In this document: in pieces, positions 33,401 through 45,503 of the stretch
Layout: each line of letters opens with the position of its first letter
How positions within the stretch are numbered: position 1 is the first letter of the stretch
Assembly: GCA_021234155.1 (NCBI GenBank)
Contig: JAJEKV010000051.1
Location: 10,190,105-10,254,104 of the forward strand
From: Isoetes taiwanensis
Taxonomy: Eukaryota > Streptophyta > Lycopodiopsida > Isoetales > Isoetaceae
Length of the DNA stretch: 64,000 nt
Direction of reading: 5' to 3'
The notes under the pieces: generated by a model
What the model saw: only the letters and a program-made list of their open reading frames with translations
The model's database searches: none
What the model was told of the DNA's origin: nothing
Program-made: the position numbers and the translations under genes

Positions 33401-35030
33401 ATGATTTTGGCCTCTTTATTTTTTTTTACTCTGTTTCCTTTTACTCTGTTTCCTCTTTCGGCTCGATTGCAGCTGGCGAGGAGGGCGACGCATGCCATGC
33501 CACGAGTGGTAAGTCGATTTATCTTCTGGCATCTTCTCGAACCTAGCTTCGTTACCCTGATTCAGGGCCCATGATGCATATGATTTGGTTCTAGGATACG
33601 AGGATCCGGCGGTTGCCCTATTTTTTCCTTCTCGCCTAATCCGCCGAATCGAGAGTAACGAACGGCTTAACATCTCCGTTGGATTGCTCTTTCTCCCCGT
33701 GAATTACACATGTGCCTTGGCGTTATCATCGTCAATACCCGGATGATTTGGAGCTTCTTAATAGCTCATTTGGATAATATAAAGATTTTGCATAACTTAT
33801 TATGGACGTCCGAGTGTAGTTGCGGTTCTGCAAGAATAGGAAAGTATTTTGCTTTTACTACGGGTAAACTATCACATTTCCCATATTATTTAAAGCTCGA
33901 TGTTTTCGCCGCACACACATGTTTTGCTTTCGGCGGTTTACGGCATTTAGGACTTCTTATGTCCGCTTTCGGGCCTTAGCAATTGCATTGCCCAACATTT
34001 ATGCCATGTTTATTGCGAGACCTTATATAGACTTCAAATATTCTTGCACAATTTTTCCTTAGATGGTTTTAAGTGTTCCATGTTTCATGTGCTCTGTTCA
34101 TATAGGGATGCATGCTTATAATAATGGCATTAAGTGCTTCTTTATTTGCGAGATGGGCCAGGCAAAGTGGCATTCGACCTAAAGCGTGCCCTCGATTGTC
34201 CAAATGTAAAAATAGGGGTGAGGTCATGGATCCGACCTTTTAAAGCTTCCTTTTTCCAGCTAAGCGTGTTCGCTTTTCCTTGCGATTCCTCTTCTAAGTA
34301 TCACATATTATGAATGGTTCTTTATTAATGTGTTGTATTCATATTATTCTATAGTGCGTTAAAGATTATGTTTCTCATGATATTTTGTAGGGCACTATTT
34401 TCTCTCCTTATATTTCCAAGTATATCCGTTCAGTTTAGCAAGCCTCGAGCAAGCACCTTTTGGAACCGCCTCGATATTTGGAAGCACTTGCCTCACATGC
34501 TTGCATTTGGTACCATTTTTGCACATCTTTGTCTGTTTATTCCTAATGCAACGTATGAAGGAATTGTTATGATCATCCAATTATTGGCATATTAGTTTCT
34601 TTACATAATAAAAGCCATGGTCGTCCATCCGTCCCAATTTAAAAACCATTCTAAATTGGCGAAAAGAATAAGATTTACCCGCCGGTGGTTGATCACACGT
34701 TTCGGTTCTTCTTTCTTGACATAAGGAAGACCGAGCAAACGATGGTTAATAGCAGCTCAAAATTTGTCACTTTCGCAATGTTGTTTGGTCTTTTTTCACC
34801 GACTTGTTGCTCAAGTCCTTGCTTCTAAGGTAACCATCTGTTTCTATGGCATTGTGCACTTCCGCAGTGGTTTGGATCCGGAGTATTATTATTTTTTTTT
34901 CTCTAGGTCGTTATGGAAGGCACGGTGGGGTGGAGCTTATACATCACATCGGGTTTTGGAACAATATGCAATATATAACTTCGGCTCTTTTTATGATGAA
35001 GATATTCTTGACTACCTCACAAACTTCGGT
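33401..35030. other. Non-coding stretch, nothing recognised
   Basis: Several frames of 60-100 codons occur on both strands but none resembles a known family. Confidence 0.35.
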
Positions 35031-35034
35031 CGAA

Positions 35035-35733
35035 TTTCAAGTGTGTCTTCTTGGGCGTGAAAACCCTTCGAGCTTTTCTCCTTTGCCAAATCCCAGGTAT
35101 ACATAGTAATGTCTTTGGCATATTTGGAGATCTTTAAAGGCGGCGATTGCCACATGCTAAGATAAAGCATCTCGAATATATAATCTGCCATAGCAGCTTA
35201 AGCTTGAGACTTAGATTTTAAGTCTTCCATTGGAATGCTCCATTAAGATGCCAAGGAAAACAAATCCTTGCTCTTCAAGGCCCAAATCCAACCCTGCAGG
35301 GTTAAAATAAATGGATATAGTAGAAATGGGGATCGTGTGATCCGTAAATTATAATGTCATCTCGAACCTCGATAGTTCGGGTCAGGAATCTCAAGTGTGT
35401 CTTTAGGGCAATAAAACCCTTCGAGCTTTTCTCCTTTGCCAATCCCGTGTATGCATAGTAATGTCTTTGGCATATTTGGAAATCTTTAAGTCAAGCGATT
35501 GCCACATGCTAAGATACAAACATCTGAATATATAATCTGCCATAGCGGCTTAAGCTTGAAACTTAGATTTAAGTCTTCCATTGGAATGCTCCACTAAGAT
35601 ACCAAGGAGAACAAATCCTTGCTCTTCAAGGCCCAAATCCAACCTGCGCAGGGGTTAAAATGAATGGATATAGTAGAAATGGGGATTGTGTGATCCGCTA
35701 AATTATAATGTCATCCGAACCCGATAGTTCTCA
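35035..35733. repeat. Tandem duplication, period about 355 bp
   Basis: Copy 1 (35035-35381) and copy 2 (35389-35733) share tcaagtgtgtct, aaacccttcgagcttttctc, gcttaagcttga, ccaaggaaaacaaatccttg (copy 2: ccaaggagaacaaatccttg) and gtcatc.cgaac. Identity looks above 90 percent, with small gaps. Confidence 0.92.
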
Positions 35734-36800
35734 TTATGTGTTCCGGGGATGCACCGCCATTAAGCTATGCTAGACCGAAAGTTAGCTACGATTATATGTG
35801 TATCATGCCACAATATGAATCAACCTTTTTAGATGGTTGTCGATTTCTTTTCTTTCAAGCATTTAGTGCATTCAAAGAAAATCTGTTTTATGGCATCGGT
35901 GTCATTTAGTTTCGTGATATGATCGATACTATACACCTCAATCAAATATGGACTTATTTACTCCAGATCTTTTGGCTTAAGAGTTTCAGTTCAGATAGTA
36001 GCTCAACTTCGTCAAACTGCTTGGTAAGAAACTTTCAATTTTGTTTCTTTGACATAAGGTTTAACTGGGAGTATAATGATAGAAGCATTACTCTTCTAAT
36101 GTGCAGGTTCCATTACAATAATGCACGCATTGAAGCTCTTCCAAATAAACAAGGTTACAACATGCATTAGAATTTGAACTATTATCTAGATATATTTCAC
36201 TTAATCGAGCTTGAACTTTATATATAATCCTTCTCCAGTAACTTAGAAGTGAACTCTCTATACACATGAAAATCTCAGGGTTAGTTTACAATCTAGAATC
36301 CATTTCGATTGGAAGGAAATACTAGAATTTCATGTCATTTGCGATGTTCATTGTGCTTTCCAATTCCATGTTAACCAATACAAATATCGTTTGGGCACAT
36401 ACACGTTAACATGCAATTATTTGCTTCCCACTTTGCATCCATGTTTTTCTCCGATTGTTTTCTTTCTGTCCAAGTTTAAGTTGGATCAAGATCATTCCAT
36501 ATAACATGACAAACCATTGCTACTATCTGAAAGCAACATCTAGAGGCCTAGAATAGAATAGCAAAAACTTTCACTCATTTTCAAAGTCAGAAATTATAAA
36601 TTGCCACAAGGGGATTATAATGCCATGCACTTTACTTAGGTCTAAACTTCCAATGTGTATATTTGTTCATGACAATAGTGTCCATGTCATTCCAATATGT
36701 ATGTTTGTTCCAAAGTGTATATTTGTCCTCAATTATAGTGCCTATATCAAAACTTCTATGCTCATACACATGAAAACATATATGCAAGAATAGAATAGAA
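35734..36800. other. Non-coding stretch, nothing recognised
   Basis: No known protein or RNA. A short gaata pentamer run lies at about 36788-36808. Confidence 0.4.
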
Positions 36801-36809
36801 TAGAATAGT

Positions 36810-37905
36810 TTTTTTAACGTCCACGAAGACCAATAGGTCATGGGACCCATACAATGGGCTAGTACAATCATTACTACTAGGATTAAAAAACCCCTACCTC
36901 GAAAGGTTTTCAAGGGAAAAACCTTTGCAGTAATGATGATACTAGACAAGCTTAGATAATGACTACTGAGGGCTCAGTAATTGCAGACGTTTATCTAGAA
37001 CCTCAAGTATGTATAATGCCAAGTCATGCACAGATGGTGCGCTGAGAAGTTGTGGAAGCGTGGAATGGAATGCTAAGGTCGAAAAATGATTCCGGACTAT
37101 CTCAAAAGCAGGGCAACTTAGAAGAGTATGGCTTTCATCTTCAATAACAATAATGGCAGAATCGCAACATAGTCTATAGTCTCGCTTCGCGGCAATTCGC
37201 GGCGCTCCCATCTACCCGTCTCAATCCGTAGCTGTGGGGACCCCGTGCGAATTGATGCAATAGCTACAAGCTTGTTCCCCGACAATGAAGCTAGCAAATA
37301 AGCTTGGGGCCCCGTGCCAAAGTGGGATTTATGTGTGCATGATAATGACCGCCACTTGGGCCAAAGTAATCAAGGCCCCATATCTTTTGAGAAAAACGAC
37401 CATTAAGATATTGTTGCAAAAGCTCAGGATCAGAACTGGCAAGCATCAGGCAGTGCTCTGGTTGCACAGCCCAACGGGCAAACCATGTAGTGCAATGCTC
37501 TTTCCAACATCGTTTCAAACGCTGAGGAGATTCAGCCATGGCAAGTGCAAGAACAGGATACCTAACATCGTCCATGTGGTGCACCTTGCAGATATAGTGG
37601 AGATGGCGCTTCATGGCAGAATGTTGAAGAGGAACAATTTATTTGTAAGCGTTGCTCACATGCCCTACAATCACAACATCTCGCAATGGGTCCAACATAA
37701 GACAACCAAGTTCAAGTCCAAAAATACCATAATAAAATTCTATGTGGAAGAAGACTAAGTTTATATACAACTGTTCTGCTCTTCCAACAAAATCTACACA
37801 ATAGCTTAGACCACCACACTTGGCGATACAAATTCTTATGCTTTGCATTGTTGGACACCTATATTCAACAACCTTATAACATATACTTGCTACGCCCGAC
37901 AATCT
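36810..37905 (-). mobile_element. LINE family L2x, 5'-truncated copy 1 (3' end of ORF2 and tail)
   Basis: On the minus strand, readings VPLQHSAMKRHLHYICKVHH, LKRCWKEHCTTWFARWAVQP and later ESHTLLSCPAFEIVR (a zf-RVT-like C-terminal motif) match the copies at 47.3-48.3 kb and 60.5-61.5 kb. The 3' untranslated end at about 36815-36945 contains aaaaaacccctacc and, in complement, cccattgtatgggtcccatg followed by ggacgtt and an A-run. Stops and frame changes break the protein. L2x is my label for this window only. Confidence 0.75.
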
Positions 37906-38625
37906 TAGTGGAGCCTGTGTTCAGGAGCACAAATGTGTGCACATAATTGTTGAGTTATACTGACACATAGATCATAGGAATGTGTTGGGGAGCACAAAAG
38001 AGGGCCAAATTGTTAAGTTATGGCGCGTAGATCATATTCAAAAAATCATATGCTCTCAAAGTTGAATTTAATTCATCTCATCTACTAGCATGTCACACTA
38101 CCAAATGGTTTCTATCGTACATTCAAGTTCAATGTTAAATACTGTGTACACAAAATCTATATACTGAATTCCATGTCAATCAATCTTAAGAAGTTCTAGA
38201 GCTCTATATATATCACATTTTCAGCGTCATATTGGAAGGATTGCATGGTTTAGTTTGGCAGCTTTGCAGGCATGGTTCTGGTCTTCGCTTAGGGGAAAAA
38301 AAAAAAACTCAAAAAGGGACCAAAATTTAGTATGCCAGTCATATCGAATCAATTCGAGAAATTTTGGGAGAAACAACTTAAATATTTAGCTTACAAATTG
38401 TTAACATGCTTTAGATAGGATAGCTGTGGAGGATTGATTGCAATTCTAGCTCTACCAAAATGCAAATCATACGGCTTACAACTTGGAGTGCAAGAATGAG
38501 TGGAAAAGTAACATCATCTCTTTAGGAAATTATATGTTTCAACCTATTGTATTAACTATATAAGATTTCACATCGCATAGCCTTAATACTCAACTTTCAA
38601 TAACATGCCCTTCAAAAACAAGAAT
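37906..38625. other. Non-coding stretch, nothing recognised
   Basis: No recognisable coding or RNA feature. Confidence 0.4.
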
Positions 38626-38629
38626 TGTT

Positions 38630-38770
38630 GTGCTATATAACTACACTCATCCATATCCAACTATGAGAGAATTCACATTGCATGGCCTTATTGTAGGACC
38701 CTTCAAAGCAAAAGTTATTATCCTATATAACTACACTCATCCATTTCCAACAATGCTTAACATCACACTC
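38630..38770. repeat. Short direct repeat ctatataactacactcatcc
   Basis: The phrase ctatataactacactcatcc occurs near 38633 and again near 38732, each followed by a diverged atatccaac/atttccaac segment. The period is about 99 bp. It lies just upstream of a Helitron 3' end. Confidence 0.75.
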
Positions 38771-38930
38771 AACTTTGCCAATTCCATAATGATCTATTAT
38801 ACTCTATGTCCACTCATTTATAATAAAAATGACAAACATCTTTCTATACCACAACATTTAAGTCCGCCCCACTTCAAGAACAACCTCCATCCCTAAACAA
38901 AAAGAACAACCAACATCAATTATTGCTAAA

Positions 38931-38958
38931 GCCCGGCAACGCCGGGCACCATTACTAG
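38931..38958 (+). mobile_element. Helitron 3' terminus
   Basis: A perfect hairpin GCCCGGC-aac-GCCGGGC (38931-38947) is followed by accatta and then CTAG (38955-38958), with T as the next base. Plant Helitrons end in exactly this way: a GC hairpin about 10 bases before CTRR, inserted ahead of T. The 5' end could not be fixed. Confidence 0.8.
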
Positions 38959-38959
38959 T

Positions 38960-40080
38960 AGTTGTCTAAGAACACAATATACGAACACAGTGCCTAGGCA
39001 ATATGGATTGCCCCAATACCACATGTTGTTTCATGTAATTATTGCAATGCAGCTTAATAATTTTGAACATATGGAAGAAGTTTAAACACATTAAAGAATG
39101 ATATACTGAAATGAATATTTTGTAAGGAGGTATAATCTCGCGGAAGTGTCTACATTAAGATTTTTGTATCTTGTACAGGCAGACTACCAAATTCTTCGTG
39201 AGAATGTTTGAAAGCTATATGTAGAATGAGTCCTCCTAATGTGTCAATCAGAAAAGCGGCTCTTTTTCTAAATTGAAACCACTTATCACAGAAATATATT
39301 CCAACGAACCAATGAAACCATTGTGCAAGTTCAAAGTTGACTGCTACCATGACCTTTAACCAAAAAGAGAGTATATTTTACCATGCGCTAGATGTGATTC
39401 AATCTAATGATATGAGCTATCTCTAGGATAAGAATAGAAGGTAAAGGAGATCTACTTACTGAGACACGCCGCACGATACTGAAACTGAAAATCAAGGTAA
39501 TGAAGCATCTTGTAAGAATGAGTCTAATCAATGCTAAACAATGCATAGTCAATAATATATATCACAATCCAAGCTGCCAACTCTTCACATTCTTCACATA
39601 ATTGGTCCACTGCATATATAGTTGATCAACTTAGCTTTGCTATCTTGAAGGTTCTCAATAGCCAACCATAGAAAAGAGAAAAAGACAGGATAATTGAGTC
39701 AAGATTTACCTATTAAGACATAAGCTTCATCACGTCTTTCAATATGGAAAGCAAACCCTGCATGTGTAAGTTGCATGAAGCACCTTGATGTGTTTTTTCT
39801 AACAAACATTGTATAGCCTTTCAATGTCGCTTCAAGAAAATCCATTCAACAAGCAGATCTTTTTAAAATTCATTTCAATGAATTCCCCTATGTGTTTCTC
39901 TTTATAATCTAGGGTCATATGTTGATCATATAGGCTATCACCCATCATCTGTTTATAGCGCTTCTATTTGATGAGAAATCTATAATCCCTATATCGAGCA
40001 ATCATCCAATTAATGCATTCCAAGATATAACATGTTAAATGTCAAAGACCATTAGAGTTTTTTTGAGGTCAATTAAGGGC
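38960..40080. other. Non-coding stretch, nothing recognised
   Basis: No known protein or RNA visible on either strand. Confidence 0.4.
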
Positions 40081-40560
40081 CCTTACTCGATGCCACGTCA
40101 AAAAGCTCGCGGCCAATGGGGAGCCGAGCTTGTACAGAGTTTTTTTACCGAGCCTTGTTTTCGCCATTCCAGGTGTCAACTGCACGTAGCTTCGGTAATA
40201 TCCGTGCCTCTAGCTTCGGGTGTCAGTTTACACACGTAGCAATTATGACCGTTAGCTCCCGCCCTCATTCCCGCTCAGGTATTTTCTTCAACAAAGTTTG
40301 CGCAAAGATCGATTGGCCGCGCCAAGGGAACTTCGATTTGCTCGGGAATAGCTTCGACCTGCGCCAAAGTGAGCTTCGACCACAAAAAAGCTTCGGTCAA
40401 GGTAAAATCACCGAGCCTTTCCTAGTATTTCGATTCCGCTCCACATTCTAATTTGAATTCTGTGACTTTAGATGGCTATAAGCTCTATCACAATCGGAAA
40501 TGACTTTGAAAGCTTCGTGGTGTCGACCGGGAGCTTTGTTACACTCCAACCTGGAATGTT
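40081..40560. other. GC-richer block with recurrent gcttcgg motif
   Basis: The phrase agcttcgg or a close variant (gagcttcgacc, aagcttcggtc, tagcttcgggt) recurs at least six times, and ccgagc recurs too. The frames here do not resemble a known protein. It could be part of an LTR or promoter of an unrecognised element. Confidence 0.4.
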
Positions 40561-41735
40561 AGGTGAATAGCGAGTCAAAAGATGCATGAGAAGTGATGTT
40601 TCTGCACATTGGAAGGCTTCGGTGGTCGGTTTTTGATCAGGCAAAGAGATATTTGTACAAGTGAGTCATGTATACACTCCAACAAATATGGCAAAAGAAA
40701 AAATAAGCAAGCGAAGAACTTTCCCATGGTTAGAAGCAAATTGTAAGTATGTACTTTAGCACTTCCAGATGGTTGCATGGCTCTTAAGGATGCTCAGCCC
40801 ATGATATGCGTGCTCATATTTATGGACGTTTTTTCTAAATTGGTCTATAAAGGAGAAGATGAGAAACCGGTCGAGAGTATCCAACATTCTCACTATAGAG
40901 ACCGTGCAAAAATTATTTTACTTAAGAGGAACTAGCTAACAAAAGAGGGCCGGAGGCTCGAGTTTATTATAGTAGGGCATAACACCCGAGTTCTAGGGTG
41001 TTATCCGCCTTAACAACCTGGGCCCGAGAGTTTTTTGGTGGTTTTGTGGTGGTTTTATGGTGGTTTCCATAACAAGCTAGGTGTTTATGGCCATTTGGCA
41101 TAATAGACTAGGTGTTTATGCACCTTTTAATGTGTTACTAGTGGGTAACACCACTGCAACCAATGGCTATCTTATCTCAGCATTAAAACTTGAGGGCCGG
41201 GTTGTTAAGGCCCTATATTGTTGTGATGAGTAGCATTTGGAGTTCAAAAATGCCTTATATTGCTATGATAAGTAGCATTTGGAGTTCAGGAAGGCCTTAT
41301 ATTTCTCTTGACAAATGCAACTAGAAGATAAGATGCCGGACATTGGAACTTAGGAAGAAATGGACTAGTTTTTTAAGTAGCAAAATTTCAAGTTATACTG
41401 TTGTGTTTGGAGAATAGCCAAGCCATTGTCATTCATGAAACAATGATGCCCTTCTGGAACCAAACAACTTATCATCTTCTATTTGCATATAACTCCAAGT
41501 TTTGCCACATTTAGAGTCATTATGAATACGATGGTTCCAAATGCTAGTTCATATCTGTATAGAATGTTTTGAGAAAAGATGCACTGCAAGGAGCACAACC
41601 AAGCAATGACAGATTCTAAGATTTGCAATTGGGTGTATTTTAATGTATAGTCTCTCATAATTTTCATGGTTGTGATTCATTTTTTTAATTTATCTTTGTA
41701 GAATTTAGAATTTTGAGAGAATCTTTAATTAGTTT
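40561..41735. other. Non-coding stretch, nothing recognised
   Basis: Small duplications occur: ctaggtgtttatg at about 41080-41115 and ttatattg.tgtgat/ctatgataagtagcatttgg at about 41215-41290. Confidence 0.4.
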
Positions 41736-41737
41736 TC

Positions 41738-41835
41738 TCTCTTCCATTTTTGGGTTGCCCCTAAGGGGGAAAATCCTCGTCCATGTGGGTTTGTAGCATA
41801 TTTTAAGTATATGCCAGTATATGCCTAGAATATGC
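41738..41835 (+). repeat. Dispersed repeat R, copy 1
   Basis: This matches 47018-47100: tttttgggttgc, aaatcctc/aaaccctc, gcatattttaagtatatgcc and cctagaatat occur in the same order. The copies are well diverged. Confidence 0.7.
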
Positions 41836-42505
41836 CCATTATTGGTTGTAAACTGGTGGTTGTTTTTGTTGCTGGGCAGCCACTCTCGAAACCGGCTAAT
41901 CGGAGAGGCACCTTATTTTTCTTTCCTTTTGAAGTTCGCAGATTCAACTTGGTCAGCCCCAAACAAGCCAAATGGGCACCTCATACTGTTGATCTCACTC
42001 CAACTCGGCACTACCTACATCTGGAATCTATTTCCGCCTCCTCCGACCTGCGTCTGTTCTAGCCTCCTCTGACCTGTTCTAGTGCTGCCCTAAATCGTGA
42101 ACAGAAGCTAGACATTATATTTCAGGTTAGTACTTATTAGATTCTTTCACTATGCTACAGTAGCATTAGTTGCAATTTTGCAAATATCAGGATTAGACAT
42201 AGATTCTTAAAATTCTTCTTAGATTCTTTCAATATGTTACAGTAGCATTAGTCGCAATTTTGCACATATGAGAATCAGAGGTAGATTCTTTAAAACTCTT
42301 AATATTAAGTAGTATTAGCTGAAAATATTAGAATCAGACGTAGATTCTTTTAATCTTTTACAAAAGCTTTTACAAAAGTTATGCTCATTGTATTACTATT
42401 AGCTCTTGCAATCCAACATAGTTGACTATGAGAATTGACTTGGCATATATTATCAATAAATGGTTGTAATGGCCTTATTCTATCATAATGAGAAGCATAT
42501 GACCA
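41836..42505. other. Non-coding stretch with diverged internal duplication
   Basis: The phrase tagattctttcactatgcta (42136) recurs as tagattctttcaatatgtta (42221), followed in both by cagtagcattag.tgcaattttgca. Further partial copies run to about 42350. No coding meaning is visible. Confidence 0.45.
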
Positions 42506-44100
42506 TTAGTTTGATAATATTAAGTTTTTGATTTGTTGGAGTAGGGAAAAATATTGCACAATCCTAGATGGAATTAGGTCTCGAGGACAAAGAACGCCAT
42601 GTCCTGTGGCCACTTCATACTTCAGACTATCATAAAGGAAGGCAAGAGCCGAATCAACACATGGAGTAGAAACAGGAATAGCAAGGACAGAATTAGGGGC
42701 CCGCGATACTGCACGAATCGAAGTCGATGTTGGTGTAGAGGCCTGAACTGCAGATGAACTGGAACTCGAGCTAGAACCAGGAAATCGAAATGATCTGGTA
42801 CGCCAATCAATCTGTGGATTATGTAGCTCGTGCCAGGGTAGACCCAAGACTATTGGCGCATGTGGACTAGCGATGAGATTGAAGGAAATGCTACAAGAAA
42901 CTCCCTGAAGAGGCGCAGTACATTCTGTGACTGCACTCGAGGAGATCTCACGTCCATCAATCACTTCGACAGAACCGGGTTGCTCAACCTTGCTTCTAGG
43001 GATTGCTGCTTACTGGCGAACGCATTATCCATAAAGCAAGCATTTGCACCACAATCAAGTTGCGCCAACGCTTCCAATCTTCCAACCTCTGATTTCAATG
43101 ATATAGGGATGAAGAATGCCTTGCTGACCTTATCCAATGGAACAAACATGTCAAGAAGTGTGAAAGGAGTCTGAGAAAAGGTGGCCAGCCGACGAGAGAC
43201 TCCTACTACTCGGACTGGCCCCTGAAGTTTTTCAACTGATTTGGGCGCTTCACAAGGCATCCACGAGCAATATGGCCAGTCCTCCACAGTAGAGGCAAAG
43301 ATTAGCCTCTCTCCAATGCTGCTTTTCGATGGCAGATAAAGGTCCTCGAACTGCCTGATCAATCTGCATAGGCTCAGGTCCAGACCTGCTAGATTCTACA
43401 GATGAAACTGGGAAAGACGTAGCTACAGGCGCTTGTATGATTGGGAAGACCTGACTACGTCTCTCTTGCTTAAGTTAGAAGAGTCGATTATCACATCGAA
43501 CTGCAAATATGATGGCTTCTTCCAAAGTTTGAGGGTCCTCCAACGTAACACCCTTCGGAAACAATCTCGAAGTGCAACATCATCCCAGGCAGTATCTACC
43601 GCAATTTGACAAAATTCTGATGCATATACTGAAGCTGGACGAGAGCCTTGCCTTAGATTGCAAAGATTTGTGACTGCTGTGCGCTGACGATCGGTGTCTC
43701 CAAAGCATGCCTCGAGCTCTGCAGTGAAAGCAGCAAAATCTTGCAACTCTGGGGCTCCTTTCTCTAATGAAGGAGCAAACCAACTTAGAGCTAGCCCTGT
43801 GAGAAGAGAACCAATCACCCCAACTTGTTCATGGGCCGTGGGATATCTATGAGGATGGAGCTGAATCACAAGCCTGATCTGATTCAAAAAAACGCGGAGC
43901 TTGGACCGAGTGCTGTCAAACTTCTCTGGCAGGCTGATCTTAGGTTTTGATAGCCTCAATCTCGAGCTAGAAGCAGATTCATGTGAAGCAACACGTTCCT
44001 TGCTCTTTATTGTCCAACTGCAATTGCTGGCATACTTGAACAAGCTGCTGGACCTGCTGTAATAAAGTCGAAACCTCCTCCATAGATATAAAATCACCAA
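42506..44100 (-). pseudogene. Ty3-type retrotransposon gag-protease relic
   Basis: On the minus strand, 44100-43423 encodes a Ty3-family gag with LRVFLNQIRLVIQLHPHRYP, VIGSLLTGLALSWFAP, FGDTDRQRTAVTNLCNLRQG and SRPASVYASEFCQIA. A CCHC zinc knuckle follows at 43254-43300, readable as CLYCGG then GHIARGC across a one-base frame change. An aspartic protease lies at 43110-42700 with LAQLDCGANACFMD, where the usual active-site DSGA reads DCGA, and IVLGLPWHELHNPQIDW. The frame breaks near 43423-43362, at the knuckle and at 42961. Reverse transcriptase and integrase are absent and no LTR was found. Gag packages element RNA and the protease matures the polyprotein; neither can be active here. Confidence 0.88.
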
Positions 44101-44700
44101 ATATGAGCAAAAAAATGCTCAAGATCAGAGCAGGCAAGAACTGGTAAGGGATTCCGGTTCAAACTGTCATGAACCTACGAAAAACAAGGAAAATACGTGG
44201 AAAATATGCAAGAAATGCGGAGGAAATATACCAAGATCGGCAAAGAATCTGATATATGAGAACATGAATCAAGAGTACAATGGCGTAATATCATCGAATA
44301 TATTCTTTTTTGAAAGAGAAGAGACATGAAATTTAGTGCTAAGATTGAAGACCAAGTTAATGTCTTAGAAAGCGTTGAGCTAATCAAATCAGGCCAAGCC
44401 TAATTGCTATGCTAATCTAGTTTTGGAAGTTGATGATATGTTCAGCTAAAAGCTCCATGATCCTCGTTCAAATATTCAATTGGCATTGACTAAACAGTCT
44501 TCTATGCTGATTTTTTGTGGCAGGTTATTCTCAATTGTAATGTAACGAATGTCCCTTTTTGTAAGCAATGCGGATTCGCAAAAAAGGAATCAGGTGCCAA
44601 GTATTTCTGAAAACATTGTCAAGATAGGTGAATCTTTATATATGACTCTTTTTGTATTAGGGAGCTGAGGTATTTGATGGACTTCTAAGAGAGTGTTTGG
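44101..44700. other. Non-coding stretch, nothing recognised
   Basis: No known protein or RNA; this may include the upstream leader of the Ty3 relic on the minus strand and intron sequence of the Sec61 relic on the plus strand. Confidence 0.4.
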
Positions 44701-44707
44701 TTTGCAG

Positions 44708-45503
44708 GAATGGTGCTCAGAAACTACTTGGAGTGGTGATCACTATTGGTGAGGTTGTTGCATATGTTCTGTCTGGGATGTATGGCGATGTCCGTGCTCC
44801 AGGAGTTGGGAATGCAATTCTCATCATTCTCCAACTGTTCTTTGCTGGATTATTGTGATTTGTCTCGATGAGTTATTGCAGAAAGATTATGGCCTTGGCT
44901 CTGGTATTTCACTCTTCATTGCAACAAACATTTGGTAAGCCCCTTAGGATCTCGTCGTATTAATTGATGATTATGGAACTAGATTTTTTACCGATGATTC
45001 ATTTGCAATTGTTTAATATTTTTTACGGATGGTTATCCACTTTCAAGGGTTCTGAGTGGTATTACCTGTACAGTCGAAAAATGCTTGTGGGCAGCAAGGT
45101 TCATATCCAATTAAACTATTTTATACCTCCAACATGCCAATTATCTTGCAATCAACTTTGATCTCAAACTTGTACTTCATTTCTCAGGTTTCTGAACTAT
45201 CCAATTGTACCTTTTTTATTGCTTCTTGATTTCTTCTGTTATAAAGGTTTGATCCTTTTCGGGGCGGGGGTTTTTTTAATCCGGGCAGTAATCCGCTTGC
45301 TGCGTTTTTGTATTGGGTCCCATAGACCGATTGGTCTCCGTGGACGATAAAAATACCTTCCTTCCTTCCTTCCTTCCTTTATTTTGCAGCTTCTTTTCAA
45401 GAGGTACAGCAAAACTTTCTTGTTAATCTGCTCGAGAAATGGAAGGAGTCAGAATATTCTCATAGTGGTTAGCTTATTCCTGTTGGTGGCCTTGTATACG
45501 CAG
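44708..45503 (+). pseudogene. Sec61-alpha (ER translocon subunit) pseudogene with introns
   Basis: Three exon-like blocks encode parts of Sec61-alpha, the channel subunit of the ER protein translocon. Block 1 (44708-44935) reads [37 protein letters not shown] then, after a one-base frame change near 44850, [20 protein letters not shown] and LFIATN, with a GT donor at 44936. Block 2 (about 45030-45187) reads VIHFQGF, a stop (45053-45055), then [20 protein letters not shown] and [20 protein letters not shown], donor at 45188. Block 3 (45390-45503) reads LLFKRYS, a frame change near 45412, NFLVNLLEKWKESEYSHSG, a stop (45470-45472) and LIPVGGLVYA, donor at 45504. Roughly 60 residues between blocks 1 and 2 are missing. 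Retained introns mean a DNA-level copy, not a retrocopy. Confidence 0.92.
45248..45362 (+). mobile_element. LINE family L2x 3' tail inserted in Sec61 relic intron
   Basis: The stretch cggggcgggggtttttttaa, then tgtattgggtcccatagacc and gattggtctccgtggacg with an A-rich end, matches the complement of 36815-36900 and the tail at 47290-47360. It is a severely 5'-truncated LINE copy, as target-primed insertion often leaves. A ccttccttcctt run follows directly. Confidence 0.7.

Noticed and set aside
44708-45503. Functional Sec61-alpha gene with sequencing errors
   Set aside because: Two stops, two frame changes and a missing exon together are better explained by a pseudogene.
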